NCBI GenBank assembly: GCA_032433765.1
Contig: JAVIAB010000046.1
Span: 63,970,175-64,034,174 of the forward strand
Length of the DNA: 64,000 bases
Reading direction: 5' to 3'
Origin: Megaustenia siamemsis
Taxonomy: Eukaryota > Mollusca > Gastropoda > Stylommatophora > Ariophantidae
The position numbers and the translations under genes were made by a program. Every line of letters starts with the position of its first letter. Position 1 is the stretch's first letter. Under the pieces are notes generated by a model. That model was not told the origin of the DNA and made no database searches. It saw nothing but the letters and a program-made list of their open reading frames with translations. Positions 11,607 through 20,830 of the stretch are shown in pieces.

Positions 11607-11945
11607 GGCAATGAAACGGTGGACAGGTTGGCTAGCTGTGCTGTCGTTGAAGACGGTCAAGCAATAGACCAGGCAGATGTCATTAAAGCCCTCCAAGATG
11701 CGGGAAGGGCACAGCACTTCGATGACCATGAGCCCACATCACTCCTTCGGACAGAAACGATGGGAGTATCGGCGGTACAGCCAAAACATGAAAGGCTTAG
11801 TGGGCACATATGAGAACTTATCAACCAACACACGACTGGCGTTGTCAGTCGTTGGATGCTGCAGGATATGCTGAGGAGGGGATCTCAGCACCTATGGACA
11901 TGTACGGAGTGCAATGATGATAACCCACAAATAACCCAATGGGGC
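11607..11945 (+). pseudogene. C-terminal fragment of an RNase H-bearing LINE
   Basis: The frame starting GNETVDRLAS matches the last conserved block of the RNase H domain in jockey/I-like non-LTR elements (GNExADxLA). It continues through GQAIDQADVIKALQDAG, a His/Thr-rich segment, then TGVVSRWMLQDMLRRGS and HLWTCTECNDDNPQITQ. One in-frame TGA at 11811-11813 replaces an arginine codon, so the copy is dead. The 5' side is truncated at 11606. A second copy of the last part is at 45059-45160, and a short piece is at 17626-17665. Confidence 0.75.
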
Positions 11946-12112
11946 ATATGGCATTATTAGGGTATATGGTGTTATGGGGCATATGGTTTTAAGGAGGTAT
12001 ACAGTGTTATGGAGGTATATGGTGTTATGTGCTTATATAATGTTAGTGTCTATACATTTTTCCAAGATCATGAGAACATTTATGGGTGATGCAGTCAGTA
12101 CCATGCCTGGCC
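11925..12112 (-). mobile_element. Degraded SINE-core fragment
   Basis: GGTATATGGTGTTAT, then TAATGTTAGTGTCTATACAT and GGGTGATGCAGTCAGTACCA, parallel the SINE body at 19780-19870 (GGAATATGGTGTTAGTGACC; GGTAATGTGGTCGGTATTAC). It is heavily diverged, and the orientation is inferred from the better copy. Confidence 0.45.
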
Positions 12113-12124
12113 AACTATCAACAT

Positions 12125-12330
12125 GGCATCATTAACATATTCCATACCTCGAGCCACAAAAATTGGCTTGAATTACTGGCACATGAACCCAATGCCAGTT
12201 TTAATGGCTTTTAATTTATTGACATTTCTGCAATTATTTTCACTAAAATTCTCTTCTAGAACTACATGTCTGAATAAACTACTTGTTTTAGAACAATTTT
12301 AATTAATTTTTGTGATGTGATTTCTTCTTC
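12125..12330. repeat. Dispersed repeat family Z, copy 2
   Basis: It shares CATATTCCATACC, GGCTTTTAATTTATTGACAT, CTGAATAAAC and TTTTAGAACAATTTTAATTA with 8408-8610. It directly precedes the triplicated LINE 3' end, and its last 45 bp are part of that triplication. Confidence 0.6.
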
Positions 12331-12925
12331 TTCTTCTACCTTTTTAGCTCCCAGTGGAGCACAGGTCTTCAACAAACTACTTGTTTTAGAACAATTTTAA
12401 TTAATTTTTGTAATGTGATTTCTTCTTCTTCTACCTTTTTAGCTCCCAATGGAGCACAGGTCTTCAACAAACTACTTGTTTTAGAACAATTTTAATTAAT
12501 TTTTGTGATGTGATTTCTTCTTCTTCTTCTTCTACCTTTTTAGCTCCCAGTGGAGCATAGGTCTTCAACAAACACTTTCCAAGTCGTTCTGTTTTTTTGT
12601 CATTCTTTTAAGATCATTCCATGTCTTCCCCATCATCTTCATCTCTGTTTCTATCTGTCTTCTCCAAGAATTCCTTGGTCTTCCTCTTTGTCTCTTCCCC
12701 TGGGGATTCCAAAAAAGGGCCTGTTGTGTAATACTCTCAGTTGGCTTTCGTAGTGTGTGTCCTATCCAGCGCCATTGTCTTTGCTGTATCTCTTTATCCA
12801 CTGATGTTTGACTGATACATTTCCATAATTCTATGTTAGTGATTTTGTCCTGCCATTTCCATTCTTTTATTCTGCGTAAGCATCCATTAATGAAAGTCTG
12901 TATCTTCGTGATTACCAATTTTGAT
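12310..12925 (-). mobile_element. LINE family 3, 3' end, with triplicated tail junction
   Basis: The minus frame 12565-12918 reads INGCLRRIKEWKWQDKI, then WRWIGHTLRKP, QQALFWNPQGKRQRGRPRN and TWNDLKRMTKKQNDLES. This is the C-terminal end typical of RTE-like LINE proteins (IGHTLRK, ALxWNPQGKRxRGRP). The element's end, GAGCTAAAAAGGTAGAAGAA with a (GAA)n tail, is present three times (about 12322-12375, 12418-12470 and 12512-12575). Each is followed by the same host-like segment ACTTGTTTTAGAACAATTTT, so the junction was tandemly duplicated after insertion. The copy is 5'-truncated near 12925. Confidence 0.8.
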
Positions 12926-13156
12926 GTAATTTAGAAGATAAAAAATTGTTGGCAAAAATGGACATGCCATGTAGAGTTATACCCCTTGATATAGGACGTG
13001 TTCATGGATCAAAGGGATAAAAAAAAGTTTTCAACAACTTGACATTCATGTACATAAAATCATCATTGCTGTATTCAAAAGGTGCTCATTAGTACTACAG
13101 TCTCTTGTTTAATTGTACAAAAAGATCTTAACACAGACTCCATAACATCAGTAGGG
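12926..13156. other. Unassigned intronic sequence
   Basis: AT-rich; nothing recognised. Confidence 0.4.
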
Positions 13157-13664
13157 GTCTCTAAGTTGAATACAAATAATAATAAATAAATATTATTATA
13201 TAGGGAACTTCTGATTTTCTATTATCGCCTCGGAAGTTCCCTATATAATAATATTTATGTATTATTATTTGTTACCAGTATATAACCACTGGAAACTACT
13301 ATTTGTTCTGTTTCGTCCAATAAATGTTTGTCTGCAACACAAGTATTCAGCCCTACTGGGAGATACTTGCATTTATAGGAAAGTACAAATATACAATTTA
13401 TTTCCGGTCTGTGATCGTTACCCTATGCTACAGTCATTGAGAACGCCTTCGTGTAAGACACTGCTACAATAGCTAATTTTTTAGTTAGCTGCGTGGCAGT
13501 GTGCCAAGCGTTCGGCTTCTCGTGGCAAGGCGCGGTGCCACTGAGTACGGGTTTGATCCCGCTTCGGACCATATATTGTTCTTCGTTTTTTTCTGTTGTT
13601 GTTTGTCTGTCAATTTTTCCGAGTGCTAACACACACTTCTTTGTTCTATTAGTCTCTAAGTTGA
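13157..13664. mobile_element. About 480-bp element with 13-bp target duplication
   Basis: GTCTCTAAGTTGA is present at 13157-13169 and 13652-13664 and brackets the element. One end carries a near-perfect hairpin: arms 13171-13211 and 13233-13272 contain TATTATTATATAGGGAACTT and its complement, with a 21-base loop. The middle has a tRNA-like segment (separate entry). A long duplication points to target-primed or similar insertion, and the hairpin to a foldback or composite element. The family is not recognised. Confidence 0.65.
13484..13573 (+). other. tRNA-like polymerase III promoter segment
   Basis: GCTGCGTGGCAGTGTGCCAA resembles an A box and GGGTTTGATCCCGC a B box, about 60 bp apart, as in a tRNA-Ser-like SINE head. 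The stems do not close as a functional tRNA. Confidence 0.5.
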
Positions 13665-13980
13665 CCATGAGAATAAAGAAAAGTCATTCACCAAAACCAC
13701 AACCAGACAAATGAGCATCAATAATGAGTATCCCAGCAAGAAGTTAAAATAATAAATAACAAAATGAGAATGTTAGACACCCAAATAAACACAGCTCATT
13801 CTAAGAGAACAGGAATATCAGCTACCAAAAATAGATACCAAAACAACAATAAACAACAAAGAAACAGAACAAATTGTTCCAGATTTATGACAAAAATATG
13901 TCTCCATTTGCTCATTGTCAAACAGTTGTCAGGTTAAAGTTCAGAGTTCACTGCATCATATTAATTCTAACCATAATAAG
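13665..13980. other. No feature recognised
   Basis: AT-rich intronic sequence without repeats or coding potential. Confidence 0.4.
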
Positions 13981-14300
13981 ATCAGCCATCTTGTGGGTCT
14001 GACTTCAGCAACAACCCTTACCTGATTGGCCAGTTTTAAACTGTTTCCATGACAACTGACAGGATGTTGCCAGAAAATCTTTATCAGTTTTACACATTTC
14101 ACATGGCAAGCCACAAAAACTGGCTTTAACTCTTTGGACCCTGGAACAAGTATTTCCAAGCTTTTAATTTATTGACATTTCTCCAGTTTTGCCCACTAAA
14201 ACCCTGTCATTCTCTTATTTAACCTCTTCCCAGGTTCCTGCGAAAATTTTCAAATCAAATAACAAGTTTTAGATCAATTCTTTTTTCCATTTAAGTTCAC
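13981..14300. repeat. Dispersed repeat family Z, copy 3 (diverged)
   Basis: ACATGGCAAGCCACAAAAAC, GCTTTTAATTTATTGACATT, CACTAAAACCCTG and TTTTAGATCAATTC occur in the same order as in copies 1 and 2. The start at 13981 is approximate. Confidence 0.45.
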
Positions 14301-14461
14301 GCTATTACTTCACATTTTTTTTTAGTTTGCAAAAAAAAAAACCAGCTGGACCAGTCTGTGGAGCCTATTGGTAAGGGTTATATTGGACATGGCTGACTCC
14401 TACATGAGGAGTGCAAGACGTAGAACCACATAGTGCTGTAATTCTCTGTACCCAAAACTGT

Positions 14462-15265
14462 AATACTTACTGGATCAAACATTTACAGATGTCAATTGTC
14501 AAATTAATACTGGAGCAACCATTTACAGATGTCATTTGTCAAATTAATACTAGAGCTACCATTTGCAAATGTCATTTGTCAAATTAATACTAGAGCTACC
14601 ATTTGCAAATGTCATTTGTCAAATTAATACTAGAACTACCATTTGCAAATGTCATTTGTCAAATTAATACTAGAGCTACCATTTGCAAATGTCATTTGTC
14701 AAATTAATACTAGAGCTACCATTTGCAAATGTCATTTGTCAAATTAATACTAGAGCTAACATTTGCAAATGTCATTTGTCAAATTAATACTAGAGCTACC
14801 ATTTGCAAATGTCATTTGTCAAATTAATACTAGAGCTACCATTTGCAAATGTCATTTGCCAAATTAATACTAGAGCTACCATTTGCAAATGTCATTTGTC
14901 AAATTAATACTAGAGCTACCATTTGCAAATGTCATTTGTCAAATTAATACTAGAGCTACCATTTGCAAATATCATTTGTCAAATTAATACTAGAGCTACC
15001 ATTTGCAAATGTCATTTGTCAAATTAATACTAGAGCTACCATTTGCAAATGTCATTTGTCAAATTAATACTGGAGCTACCATTTACAAATGTCATTTGTT
15101 AAAACCAATACTGGAGCGAACATTTACAAATGTCATTTGTCAAAACTAATATTGGAGCGAACATTTACAAATGTTATTTGTTTTAAAACCAATACTGGAG
15201 CGAACATTTACAAATGTCATTTATCAAAATTTTAATACTGGATTTAGCATTTACAACTGTCATTT
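14462..15265. repeat. 40-bp minisatellite
   Basis: Unit: AATACTAGAGCTACCATTTG followed by CAAATGTCATTTGTCAAATT. The centre is very homogeneous. Edge units diverge (ACTGGAGCGAACATTTACAA on the right), as in an array expanding from its middle. It lies in the TANC-like intron, 66 bp from the exon at 15331. Confidence 0.95.
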
Positions 15266-15330
15266 TGATAACTAAAAGTGAGATAAAAACCACAGCTGGA
15301 AAGCAGAGATAAGAACAAAAACAGACTCAC

Positions 15331-15429
15331 TTTTCCCATCAGAGACTGTGGCTCTGGCCGACCTGTTTAGAGAAGATCTTCTCCTGCCTGCAAACATCGG
15401 CAGCTCTTCTATGGCTCCTGGCATTGATG
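15331..15429 (-). CDS. Probable TANC-like gene exon (99 bp)
   Basis: The minus strand reads CTTTCTCAG acceptor, 99 bp open, then GTGAGT donor; both ends are phase 1. The peptide is SMPGAIEELPMFAGRRRSS and then LNRSARATVSDGK. I do not recognise the sequence by itself. The strong splice signals, open frame, phase match and position between the other exons support membership of the same transcript. The Arg/Ser-rich content suits the disordered N-terminal half of TANC proteins and offers possible phosphorylation sites. It could be alternatively spliced. Confidence 0.7.
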
Positions 15430-15484
15430 CTGAGAAAGGTCAGAAGCTCGTGATTAATGCACGGGCTACCAAACAATATTCAGC

Positions 15485-16176
15485 AACAACTGATCTATTG
15501 ACCTTTCAAGCCGTAGCCGGCCCATAGGGCGTAGACCAAGATACTCCTTCTCTTATCTGAATTTTTGTTCTAGCAGTTTTCAATTCTTTTAAAGATATTT
15601 GATCAAATCTCGCCTTTTGTCTCTGTTCTGTGCAAGCAGTTCTATCTCTTTGAGGGAGCCGATTCCTGTTGCTCTTGCCTCTCTCATCAATGTTCTTCTC
15701 AGTGTCTCTCAGGGTCTTCCTCTTTTCCTCTTACCTGTTGTTTCCCACATAAGCGCTTGCTTTGCTATTCGGTTATTATCTCTTCTCATTACATGTCCAA
15801 CATATGACCATCGTCTTTTCTTGATTACTGAAGATATTAGTGGTTGATTGGCGATTTCTCTAATTTCCTCGTTTGTTTTGAATTTGTTCCACGCTATACC
15901 AAGTATTTTCCTTAGACATTTATTTTCGAATGCGTTCAACTTTGTTTCTATACCTCTTGTTGTTTTCCAACTTTCACACGCATACGTAAGGGTTGATAGT
16001 ACATTTGATTTGATTAGTCTAAGTTTTGTGTTTGTGCTGATAAGTTTTGATTTCCACAACTTTTCAAGGCTTCTGAAAGACATTGCTGCTTTAGCCATTC
16101 TGATTCTAATTTCTTTGCTTGTATCCCCTTCTCGATCAATGTGACTTCCAAGATAGGTAACGTGATAACAACTGAT
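15485..16176 (-). mobile_element. LINE family 1, copy B, with target-site duplication
   Basis: Minus orientation. Target duplication AACAACTGAT at 15485-15494 and 16167-16176. The protein segment runs from YLGSHIDREGDTSKEIRIR through CLRKILGIAWN to KRKRGRP in one frame (minus, 15709 to about 16150), followed by a frame change. The tail on the minus strand ends CCTTTCAAGCC-side TCAATAGAT. It sits in the TANC-like intron 60 bp upstream (minus sense) of the exon at 15331-15429. Confidence 0.88.
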
Positions 16177-16329
16177 ACATCCCCATAAATATATTTGTAG
16201 CGTAAAAAGAAATTGGATTTGTCTTAGACAAACATTAGCATTAAAAATATATAACACAAAATGAGAAGGAGGGCTGTGGGAGGCAATTAGTGGTATCAAA
16301 ATGAATTATATTTTAAAATATTTTTGTAT

Positions 16330-16358
16330 TAATATATTATATATATATAATTTAGATT

Positions 16359-16416
<58 letters not shown>
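16330..16416. repeat. (AT)n microsatellite
   Basis: A nearly pure AT dinucleotide tract, longest at about 16360-16414. Confidence 0.95.
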
Positions 16417-16984
16417 TTATATTTCTTTATTTTTTGTGTTTTTTTGGGTGGTGGGTGGAGAGAGGCGAGAGCTGTCAAAAGAAAGAATAAAGTGTTCTTC
16501 AATCTATCATCATTAATTTCATCCTTCATTACCATAAACAACAACAAATAAATTGCCTCATCATCAAGAACGGGTAACTTGTCGTACTCCAAACCAGGAG
16601 ATTGCTGGTCTGAATTAGAGTAGGATCAAACCAATTTCTGTCGAGAGAGAAGACTGCTGGTCTGAATTAGAGTAGGATCAAACCAATTTTCTGTCGGGAG
16701 AGAAATAAAAACTCAGATTTGAACACTGGGAAGCAACTATTTATTCTCCAATCCAAGAAGCCCCCTCCTTCGCCAGATCCCAGAATTGGGAAAGATAGTT
16801 TTATCTTCATAACAAATGTCTAAGACATCTCAATTATCAAATGAACTAGGCCAAGGTACTAGCTGCAGATCAAGACTGGTCTTGACCCTTCCATTAGCAC
16901 TAGACATCGCTTAGAGATTGTTGTGTTTTTATCCACCCATCTCTATTTTTGGTGAGATGCTCAATTTGTATCTAATGAGTCTAT
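16417..16984. other. Mostly unassigned, with a two-copy repeat of about 54 bp
   Basis: GCTGGTCTGAATTAGAGTAG with the following AACCAATTT..CTGTCG(A/G)GAGAG occurs twice at about 16594-16702. The rest holds nothing I recognise. Confidence 0.5.
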
Positions 16985-17260
16985 GCCTGCCAACTTTGCT
17001 TCTTTTATAAGTGTTCATTTCAGTGTTTATTTAACTCTTCCTCTTTTTCTGTATCCTGATGTTTCCCACAGAGGAGCCTGTTTTGGAATTCTCTTGTTGT
17101 CTCTTCTCAGCACATGTTCGACATATGTCCACCTTCTTTTCCTATTGGTAGATGAGATCACTGGTTTCATTGCCATTTCTCTTATCTTGTATTTGGTCTT
17201 GAATTAATTTCATTGTAAACATAGTATTCTTCTTAGGCATTTGTCTTCAAAAGCAATACA
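16985..17260 (-). mobile_element. LINE family 1, copy C, old and diverged
   Basis: The plus text (TCTTCTCAGCACATGTTCGA; TTTCCCACAGAGGAGCCTG) is the diverged complement of the VGHVMRR and ALIWETTGK coding region of family 1. Many substitutions and indels; no tail or target duplication was found. Confidence 0.65.
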
Positions 17261-17480
17261 AGATTACCTCATCATTATTATCAGCAACACAAACATGCAA
17301 CTTCATTCATAACACCTGTTTACAACATCAAACACAAGATGCCCTCAATGCCCTCTGCGATGTGTGAAGGCACAGGGCTTAAAAAACTATAAGTCCCCGT
17401 CACTCCTGCAAATGAAAGAGATGGGAGTTAAGATGGGCACAGCCAGAAAAGAGAAATTTAGTGGCCTTTTTTATAGAAAT
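17261..17480. other. Unassigned intronic sequence
   Basis: No repeat or coding signal recognised. Confidence 0.35.
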
Positions 17481-17625
17481 TTGTACAGACCTTCGGCACA
17501 TGATTTTTGGGTTAATGTGGTCGGTATTACGCCTATACCGCTTTACTTTTTCAGAAAAAATCCGGTACCTATTTAAGGCTGGGTGAACCCAGAAGCTGTC
17601 AGTTGGGATCAAACCCTACCTCTTG
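17481..17625 (-). mobile_element. SINE with CCCAGCC/GGGTACC core, partial
   Basis: Plus text ACAGACCTTCGGCACATGAT, GTGGTCGGTATTACGCC, CGCTTTACTTT, GGTACCTATTTAAGGCTGGG and TGGGATCAAACCCTACCTCT matches 19814-19960 closely. Read on the minus strand, it starts with a tRNA B-box-like AGGGTTTGATCCCA. The A-box half of the head is missing. Confidence 0.7.
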
Positions 17626-17665
17626 GGAGTGCAATGATGATGACCCGCAAATAACCCAATAACTC
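17626..17665 (+). mobile_element. RNase H LINE 3' fragment
   Basis: GAGTGCAATGATGATGACCC followed by GCAAATAACCCAA encodes the same ECNDDDPQITQ end seen at 11900-11940 and 45130-45160. It is only about 40 bp long. Confidence 0.55.
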
Positions 17666-17719
17666 AAACACGAAACTGAAGTCAAAACTTAATCTGACGT
17701 CGCAAAGCCAAGAACTTAC

Positions 17720-17890
17720 TTGTGATTGAGTGTGGTCTCTGCGATGTTGTCTGTGGGCTAACACTGCTGGTAGACATGAGGGATGCCACACTGTCAGCGC
17801 TGAGATCTCTGGACCCCACATGATGAAGTGATGCTGGGTGCGCATGATGTGACCCAACAACAGGTGTGCCGAGCTCACTTCCTGATGAAA
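17720..17890 (-). CDS. Probable TANC-like gene exon (171 bp)
   Basis: The minus strand reads CTGTTCACAG acceptor, 171 bp open, then GTAAGT donor; phase 1 at both ends. The peptide starts SSGSELGTPVVGSHHAH, goes on with SRDLSADSVASLMSTSSVSP, and ends with QTTSQRPHSIT. It is Ser/Thr/His-rich and looks disordered, as expected for the N-terminal half of TANC proteins, but no diagnostic motif is present. A second open frame runs across the same bases and into both introns. I prefer the phase-1 frame because it fits both splice sites and all neighbours. Confidence 0.68.
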
Positions 17891-17905
17891 CTGTGAACAG
17901 AAATT

Positions 17906-18080
17906 AACTAACAGGAACTGGCAAACAACTGCTATGCCACTTCTAGGAAGTGGCAAACAACTGCTCTGACACTTCTAGGAAGTGGTAAACAACTGCTATG
18001 CCACTTCTAGGAAGTGGTAAACAACTGCTCTGACACTTCTAGGAAGTGGTAAACAACTGCTCTGACACTTCTATGAAATA
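17906..18080. repeat. 32-bp minisatellite, five copies
   Basis: Unit: AGGAAGTGGTAAACAACTGC then TCTGACACTTCT. It begins 16 bp upstream (minus sense) of the exon's acceptor. Confidence 0.9.
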
Positions 18081-18425
18081 CTGTACTTAAAGACTGAGAC
18101 CTTACAGTACTAAGATAAGGTGTGATTAGTCTTCAAAGATAGAGATCTTACAGTACTAAGGTGTGATTGTCTTCTATGACTGAGACCATACAGTACTAAT
18201 ATAAGGTGTAATTAGTCTTCAAAGATCTTACAGTACTGAGGTGTGTCTTCTATGACTGAGACCATACAGTACTAATATAAGGTGTAATTAGTCTTCAAAG
18301 ATCTTACAGTACTGAGGTGTGCCTTCTATGACTGAGACCTTACAGTATTAAGATAAGGTGTGATTAGTCTTCAAAGATAGAGATCTTACAGTACTAAGGT
18401 GTGATTAGTCTCCAAAGAACTTCTG
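18081..18425. repeat. Complex repeat built on CTTACAGTACTAAG
   Basis: GAGACCTTACAGTACTAAGA and AAGATAGAGATCTTACAGTA modules alternate with GTGTGATTAGTCTTC. The period is about 80 bp with partial copies. One more copy (TCTTCAAAGATTGAGATCTT) lies at about 19508-19545, about 1.08 kb away, implying that 18426-19507 was inserted into the array. Confidence 0.75.
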
Positions 18426-19052
18426 TTCCCAAGATGGTGGAACTAGTTCACATTCTCTCGATCGCTGCAGAAAGTGCATTTGGGGTCTGATTAATTTCAG
18501 CTCTCCATTGCACTTTTCTGTGTTAAAGTCAAAATGATGATCTACTTAACATATCTGCGCCGATGAAGTGGAGTAGTACGCATGGCAATATTCCTTTTTG
18601 ACAAAACCAAGTGTTGTGAATGCGACCTTCCACTGTCTCTAGAGTTGATTTGCACTTTACGTCACATTGAGTGCTCCTCATGACCATTGTTGGAATTGCT
18701 TGACGCAAGTTATTTACATGTTACAACTTATTAATGTGAACTGCTTCTTCAAGTCAGCCGCAGTTTTATGTCTTTAGGGAATTTGCACCGTGTTTTGTTC
18801 ATTGTAGGCTGCATTCCATAGAGTAATCAGGAACCTAAGATAGCTGCCATTGTTGTGTGTGCTACGTCATCATAATGACTCATCGTATATCCCAAGACCG
18901 GCCATACGCTAATCTTACAGTCTGTTGTTTGATGTGCGACGGGGATAATCTGACGACTAACTGTGTTTTATATGTTCAGATTTTGAGTCAAAAACGATGT
19001 TTTAACATCATCAAGTGCTATACATTTTTAAAAATATGACGATCATCATTTT
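18426..19052. other. Unique sequence, likely part of an inserted segment
   Basis: No ORF or known motif. It lies between the split halves of the CTTACAGTACTAAG array, directly before dispersed repeat X. Confidence 0.4.
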
Positions 19053-19497
19053 CAGGAGGACGTGAACTTCTGGTCAATATGGTGGATATGCGGCAGGAAC
19101 CATTGAAGGCTATGTATGAAGGTGTTTCTTGTTGCAGTTTCCTCATATTCCAGGTCCGGCTTGTTGCAGGAGCTACTGAGTTAGGTGCTCTGTGCACACC
19201 GTGAGCTGTGTGTTTCATCCGTTTTGATCGTGTTTATCCGTTTTGATCTTGTTTCTATATTCCGATTGTTTATGATGATTGATATAGTATGACGTAGAAC
19301 AGTTGGCTGTGTTCCCTTTCTGTGCGGTTTCGCCTTATGTCTTTTGGCGTGTGCTGAGACTGCTATGATGGGGACTACAGCTACCTTTCTTTGTTTGGGA
19401 GATGGGATAGTAATTCGGATGATTCCACTGGCACAGGTGGTTGAGCAATTATGGATTTTAATTCGTTTGCAGTGATACCGGGGCCTTCCATAACCAA
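19053..19497. repeat. Dispersed repeat family X, copy 1 (about 440 bp)
   Basis: It shares GCGGCAGGAACC, GTTGCAGTTT, CTCATATTCCA, TCTTTTGGCGTGTGCT, GATGGGGACT and GATGATTCCACTGGCAC in the same order with 27729-28166. It has no coding potential and no clear terminal inverted repeats. Confidence 0.75.
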
Positions 19498-19690
19498 ATA
19501 ACCAATAGTCTTCAAAGATTGAGATCTTACAGTACTAAAGTGCAATTGTCTCAAATGAATACCTTAACAGTGTTTGCAAAAATAAGATAACAAATGTCCT
19601 TGCTTTCCTTGGAGAAACAGCCCTGATAACAAACAACTGTTGCCTTGCAGAGAAACCAAAGGTTAGAGAGTTTTCCTAAATAATTATGAG

Positions 19691-20366
19691 CTAAAGTTAT
19701 ATCTATCTATTGACCTTTTGAGCCGTAGCCGGCCTATAGGGCGTAAAAGTAGAAGTAAAGTAGCCCCCGTCACGCCAAGTGGCGTATAGGGAATATGGTG
19801 TTAGTGACCATAAATTTTACAGACCTTCGGCACATGATTTTTGGGGTAATGTGGTCGGTATTACGCCCGTGCCGCTTTACTTTCCCAGAAAAAAATCCTG
19901 GTACCCATTAAAGGCTGGGTGAACCGGAAGCCATCAGTTGAGATCGAGCCCTACCTCTTGTCCTTTGTAGTCCAGTTCACCAACCACTGAGCTATTGTGG
20001 CTCCCCCATAAGGCATAGACCCAGATACTCTTTCTCTTATCTAAATTTTTATTCTAGCAGTTTTCAATCCTTATAAAGTTATTTTATCAAATCTCGCCAT
20101 TTGTCTCAGTTCTGTGCAAGCAACTCTATCTCATTGAGGGAGCTGATTCCTGCTACTCTTGCCTCTCTGATCAATATTCTTCTCAGTGTCTCTCTGGGTC
20201 GGCCTCTTTTCCTCTTACCTGTTGTTTCCCACATGAAGGCTTGCTTTGTTATTCGGTTATTATCTCTCCTTATCTCATGTTCAACATATCACCGTCATCT
20301 TTTCTTGATTACTGAAGATATTAGTGGTTTACTGAAGATATTAGATTTCTCTAATGAACTAAAGTT
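19691..20366 (-). mobile_element. LINE family 1, copy D, interrupted by a SINE
   Basis: Minus orientation. Flanking duplication CTAAAGTT at 19691-19698 and 20359-20366. The tail ATCTATCTATTGACCTTTTG is at 19699. The tail region then breaks at about 19747 and resumes at about 20010 (GGCATAGACCCAGATACTC). The coding remnant at 20090-20330 is the complement of the VGHVMRR to RWRDLIK region, decayed. A short local duplication of TTTACTGAAGATATTAG is present at its 5' end. Confidence 0.78.
19748..20010 (-). mobile_element. SINE with tRNA-like head, nested in LINE copy D
   Basis: Read on the minus strand, it starts GGGGAGCCACAATAGCTCAG then TGGTTGGTGAACTGG (A-box-like) and AGGGCTCGATCTCAACTG (B-box-like). 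A core CACCCAGCC..AATGGGTACCAGG follows, then a body. The plus flanks ATAGGGCGTA and ATAAGGCATA are an imperfect direct repeat that fits a target duplication of the LINE tail sequence. This is the most complete copy of the family in the window. Confidence 0.78.
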
Positions 20367-20402
20367 GGACACAGTTAAATGCAAGGTGCAACGTAACAGA
20401 CA

Positions 20403-20490
20403 GTACACCTCAACTTGTGACACCTCAACTTGTGACACCTCAACTTGTGACACCTCAACTTGTGACACCTCAACTTGTGACACCTCAACT
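20403..20490. repeat. 15-bp repeat, six copies
   Basis: ACTTGTGACACCTCA repeats six times. Open on both strands (TSTCD on plus, QVEVS on minus) because of the period, not because it is a gene. Confidence 0.92.
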
Positions 20491-20830
20491 TGCTATGAAA
20501 GTGAAGAAGAAACAAAATATTGAAGCCTGACAGTTTATATTCTGTTGTGAAGGTAACAGAAAGAGAGGAATGGGAGACTTTGAGGATGTTGGATTAAAGA
20601 CATGACAGACATCACAGGGAACACCAGGCAGTAAACATACGATAGTGAGCTGGAACACATGCTGAAAGGGGTTATGGCAAGGAAAAGGTTTCATTCACAC
20701 AGATCTGAGTGGAAGGAAAGATTCAGATCTCAGGAGAAAGCAAGTTTCAGACTGAACCCATGAGCTGACACATCTTGTTTCATTAGCTTATAGCCAAAGA
20801 TCAAATTTGGCTGAAAAAAAAGTTACTAAA
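20491..20830. other. No feature recognised
   Basis: Unique intronic sequence. Confidence 0.4.

Noticed and set aside
17609..17956. A 115-codon minus frame across the exon at 17720-17890.
   Set aside because: It reads through both splice sites; the phase-1 frame fits the acceptor, the donor and the neighbouring exons.
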